From Pardosa pseudoannulata (taxonomy: Eukaryota > Arthropoda > Arachnida > Araneae > Lycosidae): DNA of 64,000 nucleotides. The notes below the pieces were generated by a model that searched no databases, was not told the origin of the DNA, and saw only the letters and a list, made by a program, of their open reading frames with translations. The stretch lies in assembly GCA_032207245.1 (NCBI GenBank), contig CM063505.1, positions 172,615,989-172,679,988 on the forward strand. Direction: 5' to 3'. Below are positions 23,684-35,371 of the stretch, piece after piece (the stretch's first letter is position 1; each line of letters opens with the position of its first letter). Both the position numbers and the translations under genes were made by a program.

Positions 23684-25249
23684 CTAGAGGGGAAAATTCC
23701 ATCTTATCTACATGCCGTGAAAACACCACAAAGAAAGGAATGGATAAAAGCAATGCAGAAGGAACTAGAAATGATGAAGCAAAGAAAAGTATGGGATTTA
23801 ATACCTAAACCCGATAATGCTAAAATTCTAGGTTCCAGATGGGTTTTTAACATAAAAAGGAACGCGCAAGGGAAAATAGAAAGATACAAGGCGAGACTGG
23901 TAGCACAATGTAATCGTCAAAAAAGGGGAGAAACCTATGACGAGGTATTCAGTCCTGTCATTAATTTTAGTATCATTAGATTTTTCTTTACACTGTTAGT
24001 TGGTCATAACAAATGGTTTAATCTGCAATGCGATGTCCAGTGTGCATATTTGTACGCTCCATTAAAAGAGTACATCCTAATGAGACAGCCTCCCGGTTTC
24101 GAAACAGATGAAAAATATGTATGTAAGTTGAATAAGGCAATATATGGTCTACATCAATCTGGAAGGGAGTGGTTCTTTGAAATTAATTGTAAATTAAAAG
24201 AATTAGGTTTTGAAAAGTTTTCGTGGTGTAATTGCGCGTACAAATTTGGTAGAAACGTTGTACTTTTACTGTACGTAGATGACATTGTGATTTTTGGTAG
24301 AAGCGAAGCAGATGCAAATAAAGCTGTTAAATTACTAAAAAGGTATTTTGATTTGAAGGTTCTAGGGAAAACGATACGATTGTTAGGGGTAAATTTTGTA
24401 GAAAATGATGGAGGAATCTTTATAGATCAATATGATTACATTGAAAGGATGTGCAAAATATATGAAGAATTCCATTACCCAATAACATCACTTCCCGTAA
24501 CAAAAGGAACTGTGTATAGTAAGAAACAATGCCCAAAAACGCAAGTTGAAAAGGCAGAGATGGAAAAAATTCCATATAGAAATCTTATAGGTTGTCTTGC
24601 ATTTTTAGCAAGCAGAACTAGGCCGGACATAGCCTATGCTACAAATATATTTTCTCAATTCCAGCAAGAACCAGGCATGGTTCATTGGCAAGGATTGCTA
24701 AAATTGCTAGGTTATGTAAAGCATACACAATCCCTTAAATTAAATATTTCAAATCCTAAAGAATTAAAATTGATAGCCTATTCAGACGCTGACTACGCGA
24801 ACAATAAAGATGATCGTACTTCCATGGGAGGGCAGATAATTTTTTTAGGTAAAGTCCCTATCGAATGGAGGAGTTTTAAACAAAAAGCGATTGCACTCTC
24901 CACAATGGAGGCAGAATTTGTGGCTTTAACCGAGGCAGCTAAGGAATTAGTCTGGATTAGTAGAATTCTAAGTGAATGTAAAGAATCAAAGCTGATCACC
25001 CAAGATATAGCAGATAATGTATTAATGGTTGATAATCAAGCTAGTATTGACTTTGTAAAATCTCCTATCGAAAACCACAGAACAAAGCATATAGACGTGA
25101 AATTATTTTTCGTAAGAGATCTTGTATATAAAAAGATGTTTAGTTTAAAGTATGTACAAAGTAAATTTAATTTAGCTGATGTTTTCACGAAGCCCCTAAC
25201 TAAACTTGAGTTACAAAAATTCAAAGATCAGACATTCACTAATATGTAA
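23684..25249 (+). CDS. copia pol, reverse transcriptase-RNase H part (interrupted)
   Basis: Same frame as the protease-integrase part, separated from it by two in-frame stops (TAA 23564, TGA 23681). The copia reverse transcriptase landmarks run in order: RWVFNIKRNAQGKIERYKAR, DVQCAYLYAPL (first catalytic Asp), KAIYGLHQSGREW and LLLYVDDIVIFG (YVDD, 186 residues after the GTG at 23717). RNase H follows: AYSDADYANNKDDRTSMGG and STMEAEFVALTEAAKELVW. It ends at TAA 25247-25249, followed by a 540-bp 3' untranslated stretch. The finger motif usually KARLVAKG reads KARLVAQC here. Confidence 0.92.
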   Translation, partial: LEGKIPSYLHAVKTPQRKEWIKAMQKELEMMKQRKVWDLIPKPDNAKILGSRWVFNIKRNAQGKIERYKARLVAQCNRQKRGETYDEVFSPVINFSIIRFFFTLLVGHNKWFNLQCDVQCAYLYAPLKEYILMRQPPGFETDEKYVCKLNKAIYGLHQSGREWFFEINCKLKELGFEKFSWCNCAYKFGRNVVLLLYVDDIVIFGRSEADANKAVKLLKRYFDLKVLGKTIRLLGVNFVENDGGIFIDQYDYIERMCKIYEEFHYPITSLPVTKGTVYSKKQCPKTQVEKAEMEKIPYRNLIGCLAFLASRTRPDIAYATNIFSQFQQEPGMVHWQGLLKLLGYVKHTQSLKLNISNPKELKLIAYSDADYANNKDDRTSMGGQIIFLGKVPIEWRSFKQKAIALSTMEAEFVALTEAAKELVWISRILSECKESKLITQDIADNVLMVDNQASIDFVKSPIENHRTKHIDVKLFFVRDLVYKKMFSLKYVQSKFNLADVFTKPLTKLELQKFKDQTFTNM

Positions 25250-25790
25250 TATGGACATTTTCTTTAAGAATTGAAACTCAAAAGTATTATTTTTTTAAAT
25301 AAGGTCATGTGAGATGGTTCAAGTTGAACTAAAATGTTTTTGTTTTTCTAAATATAACTTCAGTATAAAAGTAATGTTGTAAGTAAAGTCCTTTTTTTGA
25401 GTTGTTAAATGTACATTACATGTAAACCTGAAAATATGATGTGTGTTTTTTTTTTATGCTACTGTAAATTGATATAAATGTTTTCAACTTTGTTATAAAT
25501 ATTAAGGCAGTAGTACAAAGTTTGTAAGTTACAAAGTACAAAGTTTGTACAAAGTTTGTAAGCTATTAGCAGAGAGTTTATTCTATAGTGCAAAACATGC
25601 TGTACATTTGTTATTTTAGTTAAGTTGATATGAAATGTTTACTCCTGTTATTCAAAGTATTTCATTCCTTTGGTATAAAATGTTGATTAGAGAGTGCTGG
25701 TAGCAAAGTACTTGTGTTCCCAAAGGAAAGATTGATTTTTTTTTGTAACTTTTGTGTACGCGCATGAGGATGAAAAGAAAGGGGGGCAAA
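25250..25790 (+). promoter_or_regulatory. copia 3' non-coding region and polypurine tract
   Basis: About 540 bp without coding potential, with a small AAAGTTTGTA-type tandem repeat near 25515-25561. The purine run GAAAAGAAAGGGGGGC at about 25772-25787, next to the 3' LTR, is the plus-strand priming tract. Confidence 0.85.
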
Positions 25791-26183
25791 TGTCAGCAAA
25801 ATAGTATGCTCACCTTATTTAAGGGTTATATTCTTTCCATCCGAATGCACGTGCATAAACCGTTGATTAAGAGTGTAATCAGATTGCGAACACTGCGAGC
25901 TGAATAAGCCCGTTCGCAATCTGACTTATCACAAGTTTCCAGCATTTATGCAAATGTGTAAAAAGCAAATGTGGATATAAGCACGAAAGCACGTGCTTGC
26001 TCTCTCTCTCTTTTTTTTAATTGCTGCTGTTTGTAAGTGCGTAGTAGGTATGAGAAGAAATAAAGTGTATTTTTTATTTTTAAGACGTTTTGAACTTTAA
26101 TAGGCCCAAGTCACATACCATGCATTCACCACTGCTATTATATTAGCCTTCAAAGAGCTAATTAAAAGAAATATCGTCTGACA
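25791..26183 (+). repeat. copia 3' LTR
   Basis: 393 bp, followed by TSD GAATT (26184-26188). Carries the same perfect 13-bp inverted repeat (25879-25891 / 25912-25924). Confidence 0.95.
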
Positions 26184-26188
26184 GAATT

Positions 26189-28018
26189 TATAATACATAT
26201 TTAAGATTATCCTTTATAAAATTTAAATGTAAATATATACCCTTCAACTGGAAATAAGCTTCAAAATATGATGAATATTAATAAAAAAGAAGTTACTTTT
26301 TAATAAGTTAGACAAAATGTATGAATGCATAATTTAAAACAAAAACTTCTTACCAAAGCATAGCGACCTCGAATCACCATAATGTTAGAATTTCAATAAG
26401 GTTTCTCTGTAAACGTTTTTAAAGAAAATCCTTTCAAAGTTCGTTTTTAGCGTTGTTCATTTTATGGCAAGTTTGATTTCGCCATTTTTATTTTCCAGTT
26501 ATGAAATAATAATAAACTTATATATCAACTTTCACATGGTATTGAGCCAAAAAGACTAAACGAACTGAAATCTATGCTTCATGAATTACGCATTTTCTAA
26601 GGAACAAACATCAAAGTGCACTTGTTCAAACTATGCACTAGTAAAATAAGTGAACAACTTATCGAGGGATTTATATTCAGTATTGATTAAATTCTTATGG
26701 TTACTTATGTAAAAAGTGCATATAAATAAATATAGACGCATACATATAAACATACTGAAACCTTAATACTTAGAAACCCTTTATCATAAACATACAAGTA
26801 ACAATCTTTTAAAAAGACCTCTCCTGTTTATTTGGAAGAGATTTTAAGATGTGTGTAAATATTGGACTATGGAAATCAGTTGTACTAAGAAGCTGAATTA
26901 TCGAGTAACACGACATTGATGCTCACTTGGCAAGTGACACGACACTGATTTTCTGTCATTATTTTGGTTTACCGACCTATTCTGCCCATATTTATTTACT
27001 AGCACAAAGGTACTGAAATTTCGTTTTTTTTAGTGCATTTCTTGATTTGCATTCTGTTTTCTCCAAAACATTTCAATTTTGTTCTCTTCTTTGGCAGTCT
27101 AATTTATTTATATATTTATTCTCTTATTCTAGTCCAAAACAATATTGAATCTTACTTGCTCGTCCTGTATATAGTATTAATCCTTTTACCTTTTATAAAC
27201 AAAATTAAATATAAAGGGAGGTAATTTATAAATAATAAACAATTCATCATAAGCTACGGTGGACGTTACAAAATGTTTCAGTACACTATTAAACTATGAA
27301 ATGTTGTACAGGGATACATTGAGCTGTAACTAAATCAATCAGACTAAAAATTTCTTAAAAATAAGATAACTTTTTAATTCAATTGTTTTAAATTTATTTT
27401 CCATTTTTAAAATAATCTTCATTCTTTAATTTTCAGTTTTGCCTCCTTTTTTTAATAGGTGAAAATATACTTCGGACATATTTAAGCATTATTTTGTTGA
27501 TTTATTTAACAGTTAATTTATACAATCTACTAAATCAAGTTCTAGCGCTCTTTTAATGTTATTCCAAAGATAACTCCATTCTTAATAATTCTTTCACAGG
27601 GCCCTAGACAGACAAAATGGGGGAGGGCTCTCGGCCCTGTTAGGTCTCTACCCACCCCATAAAATTCTGGGATCTACTAAATTACATTTCGGCCTTATTC
27701 AAATATAAATTATTAATATAAATTATTTAACTGCATACTTAATTTAAATTTAATTTTTTAAAAAATTATAATTTTTCACAAATTTTCCTCTACAGTTTTA
27801 ATTTTACTATTTGTTCCAAATTGTCTTAAAAATTTAACTCTTAAAAAAGTTCCAATTTTTTAAAAAATTTTCTCTACAGTTTTATTTTTAGTATTTGTTC
27901 CACATTGTCTTAAACATTTATTGAAAATAATTATACAAGATTATGATTGAACTTTTAGAAATATTAATAAATTTTAGATAGTTTTTCAGTGTTATTGATA
28001 TTGAATATCTATAATATA
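26189..28018. other. AT-rich intergenic or intronic DNA
   Basis: No element or gene assigned apart from the small candidate exon at 26354-26380. If that exon is real, all of 16481-26353 is one intron. Confidence 0.35.
26354..26380 (-). CDS. Candidate first coding exon of the ionotropic receptor gene (speculative)
   Basis: On the minus strand, ATG at 26380 reads MVIRGRYAL and stops at a good donor (TTTG|GTAAGAAG). It ends in phase 0, as required by exon A at 16480, giving RYAL-WVPWVFPVF. The evidence is only phase and splice signal; a 9-codon match arises easily by chance. Confidence 0.2.
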
Positions 28019-29513
28019 TACACTCACTTCCAAATGTTCAGCACGGAGATGAAAATGCTAATTGCCGGAAGCCAATGAGAATTGAAGAGGATGCAATTCG
28101 CTGTAGAGGTAAATGAAAGTATGAAAATATGTTAGTTATCAGCCAATAGCGCTTTCATGTCAAGAAATATGCAAAAAGGTCAGTCTTATATGATGCCAGC
28201 TATATGAAGGGTTACAGAAGTTGATTGTAAGTGCTGATAGAAGGTCTTTAAAACTTTCGTACAATTTGTTTTTCAAGACATTCGTGTTTCTATGACTTCC
28301 AGAAGACGAATGGAAGATTCTGATCGCTGGCGTGCTGTGGGGCGCATTGAAGCCGGACAGTCGATCACAGATATGGCTCTTTTCTTCAGCGTTCATCATT
28401 CTGTAATTTCACGTTTATGGAAATAATTCCAAACCACATAGACAGTTGTCCGAAGGCCCGTAGCAGGTTTTCCCAAGGGTTATAACCCCCGCGGAAGATC
28501 GATATATTGCTATTTTAGCCAAGCGGAATCTCAGAGAGACCTCCACACGTGTGACATCTATGGTTACAGAGTCCATTGGTAAGGCGATATCTGCAGCTAC
28601 TGTACTCCGAAGATTACATATGAGTGGACCGTACTCCCTGGTACCTCGAGTTTGTGTTTTTCTATCCGCCCAATCAAGTGGGGCACGATTAAAGTGGTGC
28701 TGGGAACATGTCAATTGGACTGTGTCTGAGTGGGGCAATGTCATGTTTACTGATGAGTCAAGATTTGCTCTGAAGCCAGATGATAAGTATATAAGGATAT
28801 GGCGTGAACAAGGAACATGCAATCAGCCCCAATACATCACCGAACATCACGCATTTCGAGGTGGAAGCATTATGGTGTGGACAGGGATTTCATTAGGATA
28901 CCGCACCGACTGCACATCTTTAAACGGGGTTCTGTGGCGGTTATCCAGTATCGAGGTGAAGTTCTAGAACCCATTGTGAGATTTTACGCTGAAACAGTTG
29001 GCCCAAATTTTGTTTTAATGGGTGATAACGAACGTCCCCATAGAGCTGAGATCGTCGATGGCTACCTGTAGAGTGAGCGCGTATGGCGTGGCCAGCATAT
29101 TCGCCCGACCTTAATCCCATTGAAAATCTTTGGGATGGTCTCGGCCGTGCTGTATCTTTAAGTTTCCCATCTCCAGCCTCTCTTATTGAGCTGGAAACTG
29201 CTCTACAAAAAGAATGGCGATTGATTAGTTCTGCGGTGAATGACCACCTAATTGAAAGCATGGTCACAGGGTGTAAACTTTGTATACAGATGAGGGGAAT
29301 CACATACCCTATTAATATTCTTTTTTTTCTTTTTATGCGGTTTATTTTCACTTTATACATAATACTGTTTAAGTCTCCAGTATGTCATTATCTGATAACT
29401 TACAAAAATTTAATATTGTTTTCATTTCTGTATATAATTATTGATTTTGTTTTATGCATAAATATATATGCTACGTTTCTACAGAATTTTATGACAATTA
29501 GAGCAGTATTTGT

Positions 29514-29566
<53 letters not shown>

Positions 29567-29605
29567 ATTTTACATTTTCGTGCTTAACTTTTGAAAGTGA
29601 GTGTA
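28019..29605 (+). mobile_element. Full-length Tc1-like transposon (1583 bp)
   Basis: 28021-29603 is bounded by imperfect inverted repeats of about 27 bp or more (left CACTCACTTCCAAATGTTCA; right as the reverse complement of TTAACTTTTGAAAGTGAGTG) with TA on each side. The interior carries a near full-length, frameshifted transposase on the plus strand. A run of about 44 T at 29520-29563 lies in its 3' non-coding part. Confidence 0.9.
28292..29320 (+). pseudogene. Tc1-like transposase pseudogene, almost full length
   Basis: From the ATG at 28292: MTSRRRMEDSDRWRAVGRIE and ITDMALFFSVHHSVISRLWK (paired-type helix-turn-helix), then a stop and frame changes. ISAATVLRRLHMSG and MFTDESRFALKPDDKYIRIW (first catalytic Asp) follow at 28551-28850. 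After a further shift: VLMGDNERPHRAEIVDGYL (second catalytic Asp), and from 29083 MAWPAYSPDLNPIENLWDGL (third catalytic region, Glu present) to CIQMRGITYPI. All three acidic residues survive, but the frame is broken at several points. Confidence 0.85.
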
Positions 29606-32423
29606 TTATACATATCTTTTACTTAATGTCACTTATTTAGTTAAAAATATAGGAATACGGAGGGAAGGTGGGGATCAGTCTAGTTTGAACAAACATCCCC
29701 CGAAAATATATCCTGGCGACGGCTTTGGTTCTTCATGCTTGTTATTGTCATCTGATGTCATTGGGAAGGGGGGAAAGGTTGGCTATTGTGATATAACCGT
29801 GGGTTGGAGAATAATAAATTTAATTCTTACTACAATTTGTAAAAAGAGGAGTAAAATTCAGAGCACTAATTAAATTCACAACAAACAATTATATGAATAG
29901 TTAAAAATTATACATCTAAATTACAGGGTACATTGCTAATAAAATGCATTGAGAGAAATACTTTACATAAAAGCAAAAAATACCCTGTTTCTTTCCCTTC
30001 TATTCTACGCTTGATCTTGTGCTCTTTAGAAAAAAAGGGAGGAGGGGGATTTAATAAATTCCTACGCTGCCAAGGATTTGTATTTTTTTTTTTTTTTTAA
30101 ATTTTAGAGCCGAATTCATTATTTGATGAATCCATTAGATACACGTAAAATAAATTGATGGTGGCAATGTTCATCAAGTTCTCACGATACCTCTTGAGGT
30201 GACGGGCCAAGGGGGTTTTCTGCTTAGGCCATGCTTCTAAATTACGAATATCCACTGTGAGCATAAAGGCATTGTTTCATCCTAACAGTACTCTTCACAC
30301 GAAATGAGCATCCGCTAGTCTTAAATGATGTAATCCCTGACTCACTTGCTTGGCTTGACCAAGTTGCTTTAGAAAAAACAACATATTTTGTAGTTCAGCA
30401 TATTCTCGAATATTCGATTTGCGACTCTTCGGCTGAGTTTTCTGTTGTCGTAATTAAATTAGTTTAATTAGGAAGGAAAAGCGTTGAATTGATAGCATTT
30501 CCAACGCATTAGAAGCGGACGTCTGCTACGATCCTCCTATGTCCCCTTGATGCACTTTTCTGAACTTTGGATTTGGACTTTTATATTTGGTATATATATA
30601 CACAAAAAAAGGTATTTATCCACTTGTATATATACTTAGAGACCAAAAATAAAATAATTTACTTTGAATAAAAATATTAGTTTTTACAAATTATATCCCA
30701 AAATAACAGTATTCTGATTATAATTTATAGCGTTTTAGAGTTATTTTAAACTCCCGGTCTGAGTAGGCCTGAATTTACAAAGATTTTACTTTAATTTGAT
30801 GAACAACTCCCCTACATTAATGGCATCGAACACCAACCTGGATTTATAAAGTTTTTTCTGTGTTAAAGAAAAATTCCAATCCATGAATGACTTATTCGAC
30901 AATGGCCATTGATTGTTTAAATAATTTTAAAATATACACTACAGAAAATAATCCAATCTATGACATGTAATTATATTAGAATATAAAAGCTAACTACAGC
31001 TAACTTTCTTTTTTTTTTTTTTTTTTTTCCCAGGTACCTTTTTTAGTTGGCAAAATAAATCTGGCATTATTGGTAAAAATGAAAGGTTTTATTACAGGTA
31101 TCTCAGTATGTAGAGCAATTTCTTGCACAGGGATTGTCTAGAACTTGGAACGAATCTCAGTTGGAGGTGTCTGTCAGTTGGTACTGATCACGATTTTGTT
31201 TGACTACGTTCAAACCAGTGACGTCGTTTAGAAAAGGACTGATTCCATCTATTATGATAGCATTTTGATTAAGGTTCATACACATCATAGACCGGTTTTT
31301 CCGTTACTCATCATGTGTAACTATCGCATGTCTCGCATTCATTGGACAGCGTATGTTTAATGAAGTAAATGTTGGATTGTTTTTTAAATTATTAGTTATT
31401 TATTATTTTAATTTAGTTAGATCTTTTCGTTTAATGCTTGCTGAAAAGCGATTTAGTTAGTTTTAACACAGTTAGTGTTTATATATTCTAATTGAACCAC
31501 GGCATACGGTTGAGCCTACTTAAGTCCTAAGTCCTTTCTCCTAACAATCGGATCACTTCCCTGTGTTGTAGTTGAGGAGCAGCTTGGTAGTATACAAGCA
31601 GTCTGATCGTTACATATGCTCTTTCTTATAGAAAGAAAAAAAGTTTAAAAAGAATAAAATAAAGTTTAAAAAGAATAAAAGAATAAAAGTTTAAAGCAGT
31701 CAATCGGATCACTTCCCTGTGTTGCAGTTGAGGAACAGCTTGATAGTATATAAGCAGTCTGAAAGTTACATATGCTCTTTCTCTAAGTTTAAAGCAGTAA
31801 AATTAATTTTCAAAGTAAATTGTTTGAGTTGAAACCTACTTAGTTATAATAGTTTGTCTCTTACATGTTATAAAATAAAGTTTAATAAAACTAAAGTAAC
31901 CTTTGCGATAAAACTACAAGAAACGACTCTTCACAAAATTGCACATACATTGGATAGTGATTACTATGTTTTTGTGCGGTATCTTTTTGCAAATCTTATA
32001 ATAGTTACATGAATGATCGTTGTTATGAAATGTACACGTATTTTAGTGGTTTTAACCCCTTACTTGTGGAATGTATTTGAGAAAAGCACGCCAAAAATTG
32101 GAATTTTCCCCCTTTAAATTTCATTTGTTACTATCCTCAAAATGTTAGATTATTTTTGAAAAAAAAATGAAATAACTACTATTTTCATATATAAGAGAAA
32201 TTTTAATGGATTACAGTAATTTTTGCTCATATTGCAGCAAAATAAACCAAATGGCACAATTTTCTGGGTAAATATAATAAACTAATACAGCATTATTATC
32301 TATATCAACTGTCATGAATTCCATATCTTCCAGATTCCTTTAAATTTCCAAAATTCTTTACGGTATCCGAGAAATATCGGCAAAGGGCGAACCTTTCGTG
32401 AGAAAATATCTCTATCTATTGGG
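29606..32423. other. Non-coding DNA between the two genes
   Basis: No gene found. Holds a T-rich run near 31008-31029 and a direct repeat at 31544-31783 (listed separately). Confidence 0.4.
31544..31783. repeat. Direct repeat, about 83-bp units 155 bp apart
   Basis: Copies at about 31544-31627 and 31699-31783 share CAATCGGATCACTTCCCTGT and AAGCAGTCTGA...GTTACATATGCTCTTTCT, with a few substitutions. The spacer carries AAAAAGAATAAA-type repeats. Origin unknown; possibly a duplicated piece of an LTR. Confidence 0.75.
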
Positions 32424-32600
32424 GCCGAACGATGGCTGAATGGTGGGGTGTTGGCCTTCGGAACCGGAGTTCGTGGGTTCAAATTCTACTATGGCATGGA
32501 TGTTCGTAGCCTTTCGCAATCGGCTTTAAGCAGTAGGTCCCGGTCTCATTAACCCTCGTGTTGCAAAAAGTAGACCGTAGCTCTCAAAAACCAAACCAAA
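32424..32600 (+). mobile_element. tRNA-derived SINE, family 1
   Basis: Starts GCCGAACGATGGCTGAATGG, decayed B box GGGTTCAAATTC, body GTAGCCTTTCGCAATCGG and GGTCTCATTAACCCTCG, tail CCAAACCAAA. No clear target duplication. Confidence 0.85.
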
Positions 32601-34245
32601 CTAGCTGTTGGCAAAATGGCAAATTAAATATTATACATTGGACAGAACGATTTCGGGCTTCACGGAATTCAGATACAGTTTTTTCTTTTGCTCGAGCTCT
32701 GGTCTTGCATTCCAAAATTGGCGCATACAGGCAAAGAGTTAAAAGGTATTTTTGTTCACATGGAAGTATGGAAGTTATATATTTTTTAAAATAGCGTTAT
32801 AGTTCAATTGAAAATAATCATCAAAAGTGGAAGTTGATTAACTATTAAACTTTGTGTATAATAATATATAGAACATTTAAATGCTAATTTGAATGAAGAC
32901 TCCATCTGTCTTTTTACCTTTCGTACTCAAGCATGTTCTAGGACACACTGTTTTGTGTATCACAAGACGACAGACTACATTCTACTGCTCTTCGCACTCG
33001 GTTCTACCCCTCCCCCCAATGTCAACCTATACTTCGGGACGTTGAAATTGAGCCCACTCCTAACCTGGTGATCACCTACCCTAATTGTTTTACAGGTCTT
33101 ATATTTGAGGGCTGTTACTCGAAATGGGAGGAGGTCTACGTGTTTCTATTGATTTTCTAATGTTCTTGCACCTTCATCTCTCTGAATGAATAAATAAAAT
33201 TAATGTAAACTTTCAAGCTTAATTTTTTTCAATAATTCTAATATATCGTCTTTTAACCCTACACTTTTAACTAGAATTTTGAAAAAATGTTTTTCAACTT
33301 GGCCTTATTTCTGTTTGGGAAGCGAAGCATCCTCGTTTGGATTCCTTTTCAGCAACATTATTTTGCAAGTATTTTACGCACCGTCGGTGCTCTCAAGACG
33401 GAAGTGTCCGTAGCAAATTCTACCTTCGCCACGCTCTAGTTATGGTCCTGGATAAGAGATGAAGTAACTAAAAGGTGCCCTATTTATCCAGTTCTATCTA
33501 ACGAGAGACCATAAAAAATTGATGTATGTTAGCTCACCCACAAAGTGGGTAGGGCAAAAACAACAAAGTGGATAGCTTGAAAATGATGGCTACAATATAG
33601 CAAATAAATATAGAAATGAAATAGAACTAATTTATGAAGAAAAGGCATATTTGAGATGTAAAGGAGTCTGTATACACACAAAATAAATATATATTTTTTT
33701 TTAATTAAAAATCCTTAGAATAGATAAAATTGATCCTTGGGGAATTGCCAAAATAATGATAAACATAACATTCTGGAGTTGAAACAAGAAGTTCAGTTAC
33801 AGTCACTACGATCATCTATGGACGAGAAGAGCAATCAGGAGTTGTTGGTTACAAAAGTTGTTCAAAGTAATGCTAGCAATGGATGGCAACTAATCCATTG
33901 CGAATGATACTTTTAATTTACAAAATTCATCGTGAATTATAAAGACTCGTATCACAGACAGTTATATAAAAAATTGAAATTCGACAAGTATTACTTTTTT
34001 AAAATGGGGATATTTAGTTTCCGGTGAGAATTTCCGAAACTCAGCTAATGGTATAGTTCTGTGTTGTAATGCTTCATGTATTTCACAGAAGGTTTTTCAA
34101 TAATGTTTTACAAATTGATGATTTATCTACGATAAAATCGCAAGAAAATGAATTTACAAAATAAGCTTTTTGAACCTCACTGAATTCAAGGAAGAGTTGC
34201 ATTTTCTCATACTTGATAAACACCTATGGGATTTAACCTACGATT
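32601..34245. other. Non-coding DNA, nothing recognised
   Basis: Short open frames in this stretch have no recognisable similarity or splice context. Confidence 0.4.
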
Positions 34246-34249
34246 AGTC

Positions 34250-34493
34250 TGTAGTAGCACAGACTCAATTTGTTTTTCGTTTGCAGTTTGTAACAAGTTT
34301 ATCGTTTGCAAGTTTTGGTTTTGCTGTAAAGTTTTTATAAAAATTATGATGGAATAAAAAGTTGTTGTTCTAAGTAGACTGGAAAATGTTTCGTTTCTTT
34401 TAATTGAATTATTATGCCTGATTAATGAGTAAGAATATAAATATAGCTCAAACTAAGCTTAAAATTAATTTAATATCGTACCAGTACGCAATA
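34250..34493 (+). repeat. CsRn1-type element 5' LTR
   Basis: 244 bp, no difference found against the 3' LTR. The termini are TG...TA in place of the commoner TG...CA; the boundary is fixed by the AGTC duplication. Confidence 0.93.
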
Positions 34494-34497
34494 TTTT

Positions 34498-34506
34498 TGG
34501 TGACCC
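34498..34506 (+). promoter_or_regulatory. Primer-binding site (tRNA-Trp type)
   Basis: TGGTGACCC, 4 nt after the LTR, complements the 3' end GGGTCACCA expected for tRNA-Trp. Complementarity weakens after nine bases (CGGAAAG). Confidence 0.7.
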
Positions 34507-34528
34507 GGAAAGTCATAAGAAGACAAAA

Positions 34529-35371
34529 ATGCAGGATTCTATACCGGAAAATACAGATGTTAGCAGTGAAGTCAGCAACGATGACAAGGAATTTTGCAAG
34601 GTGAGTGTTAAAATACCACCTTTTTGGGTTGATAAACCAGAAATATGGTTTTTCCAAGTGGAAGCTCAATTTAGAATCAGCGGAATAACAGCTGAGGAAA
34701 CGAAGTTTAATTATTTAATTTCACAACTTGATCCAAAATATGTCGAGAATGTATGGGACATAGTTAGCAGTACCAGTAAAACTAAATATTCTGATTCAAA
34801 ATTTAGACTCTTAAATTTATTTAAGGAAAGTGAAAGTGTAAGAATTCAAAAATTAATCACTGGAATAGAACTTGGCGACATGAAACCCAGCCAACTGTTG
34901 CAAAAATTGAAGTCAATAGCTACTTCTGATGTTTCCGAAAAATTAATTAAAACACTTTGGCTAGGAAAATTACCGGAAGCTATAAAAAATATTTTAGTTG
35001 TCAGTAATGAAAATATCGATAGTTTAGCTGTTATGGCTGATAAAATCAACGATATGAGTTCTAAACAAGAGATATGCAGCGCAAGTACTACTACTCAAAA
35101 TTATAGTAGTGAATTAATTGATAGAATTAAACATTTAGAACAACAAATGGCTGAATTAAATATACGTGCTGGTGCTAGAACAAAAATAAGGAATGCTAAT
35201 TTTCGTCATCGGTCTCGATCTCGAAGTGGTCGACGTGTAAAATTCGATCCCAATGGAAAATTATGCTACTACCATTTTCGATTTGGATCCAGATGTTTCC
35301 CCGAAAAATGTAAATCTCCTTGTAGTTGGACAAAGAAAACGCAAGATAATCAGGAAAACTCAAACCTGTAG
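34529..35371 (+). CDS. CsRn1-type gag
   Basis: 280 residues from the ATG at 34529, just past the PBS. The central part (FWVDKPEIWFFQVEAQFRI, YLISQLDP, then LLNLFKESE and KTLWLGKLPEAIKNIL) matches the capsid region of CsRn1/Kabuki-like gags. A basic stretch RHRSRSRSGRR precedes the CHCC motif: C246-x2-H249-x11-C261-x3-C265, the presumed RNA-binding finger. It ends at TAG 35369-35371. The pol frame is open from 35350, giving a 22-nt overlap in which a -1 shift must occur. Confidence 0.93.
   Translation: MQDSIPENTDVSSEVSNDDKEFCKVSVKIPPFWVDKPEIWFFQVEAQFRISGITAEETKFNYLISQLDPKYVENVWDIVSSTSKTKYSDSKFRLLNLFKESESVRIQKLITGIELGDMKPSQLLQKLKSIATSDVSEKLIKTLWLGKLPEAIKNILVVSNENIDSLAVMADKINDMSSKQEICSASTTTQNYSSELIDRIKHLEQQMAELNIRAGARTKIRNANFRHRSRSRSGRRVKFDPNGKLCYYHFRFGSRCFPEKCKSPCSWTKKTQDNQENSNL

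Larger units (their letters stand above)
20470..26183 (+). mobile_element. Ty1/copia LTR retrotransposon, nearly complete but with disrupted pol
   Basis: 5.7 kb. The 393-bp LTRs (20470-20862, 25791-26183) begin TGTCAG and end CTGACA, differ at only three positions, and are flanked by the 5-bp duplication GAATT (20465-20469, 26184-26188). In order: PBS, gag with zinc knuckle, protease, integrase, reverse transcriptase, RNase H, polypurine tract. Integrase preceding reverse transcriptase defines Ty1/copia. The high LTR identity means a recent insertion, yet pol carries two in-frame stops and is out of frame with gag, so this copy looks non-autonomous unless those are assembly errors. It lies between the two host genes. 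Confidence 0.95.

Noticed and set aside
28415..29360. Minus-strand frames of about 135 codons opposite the Tc1 transposase
   Set aside because: Antisense shadows of the transposase; the plus-strand reading explains the conserved motifs.
29083..29640. 185-codon open frame
   Set aside because: Only the first 75 or so codons are transposase; the rest runs into the non-coding end and a poly-T (poly-F) stretch of the Tc1 element.
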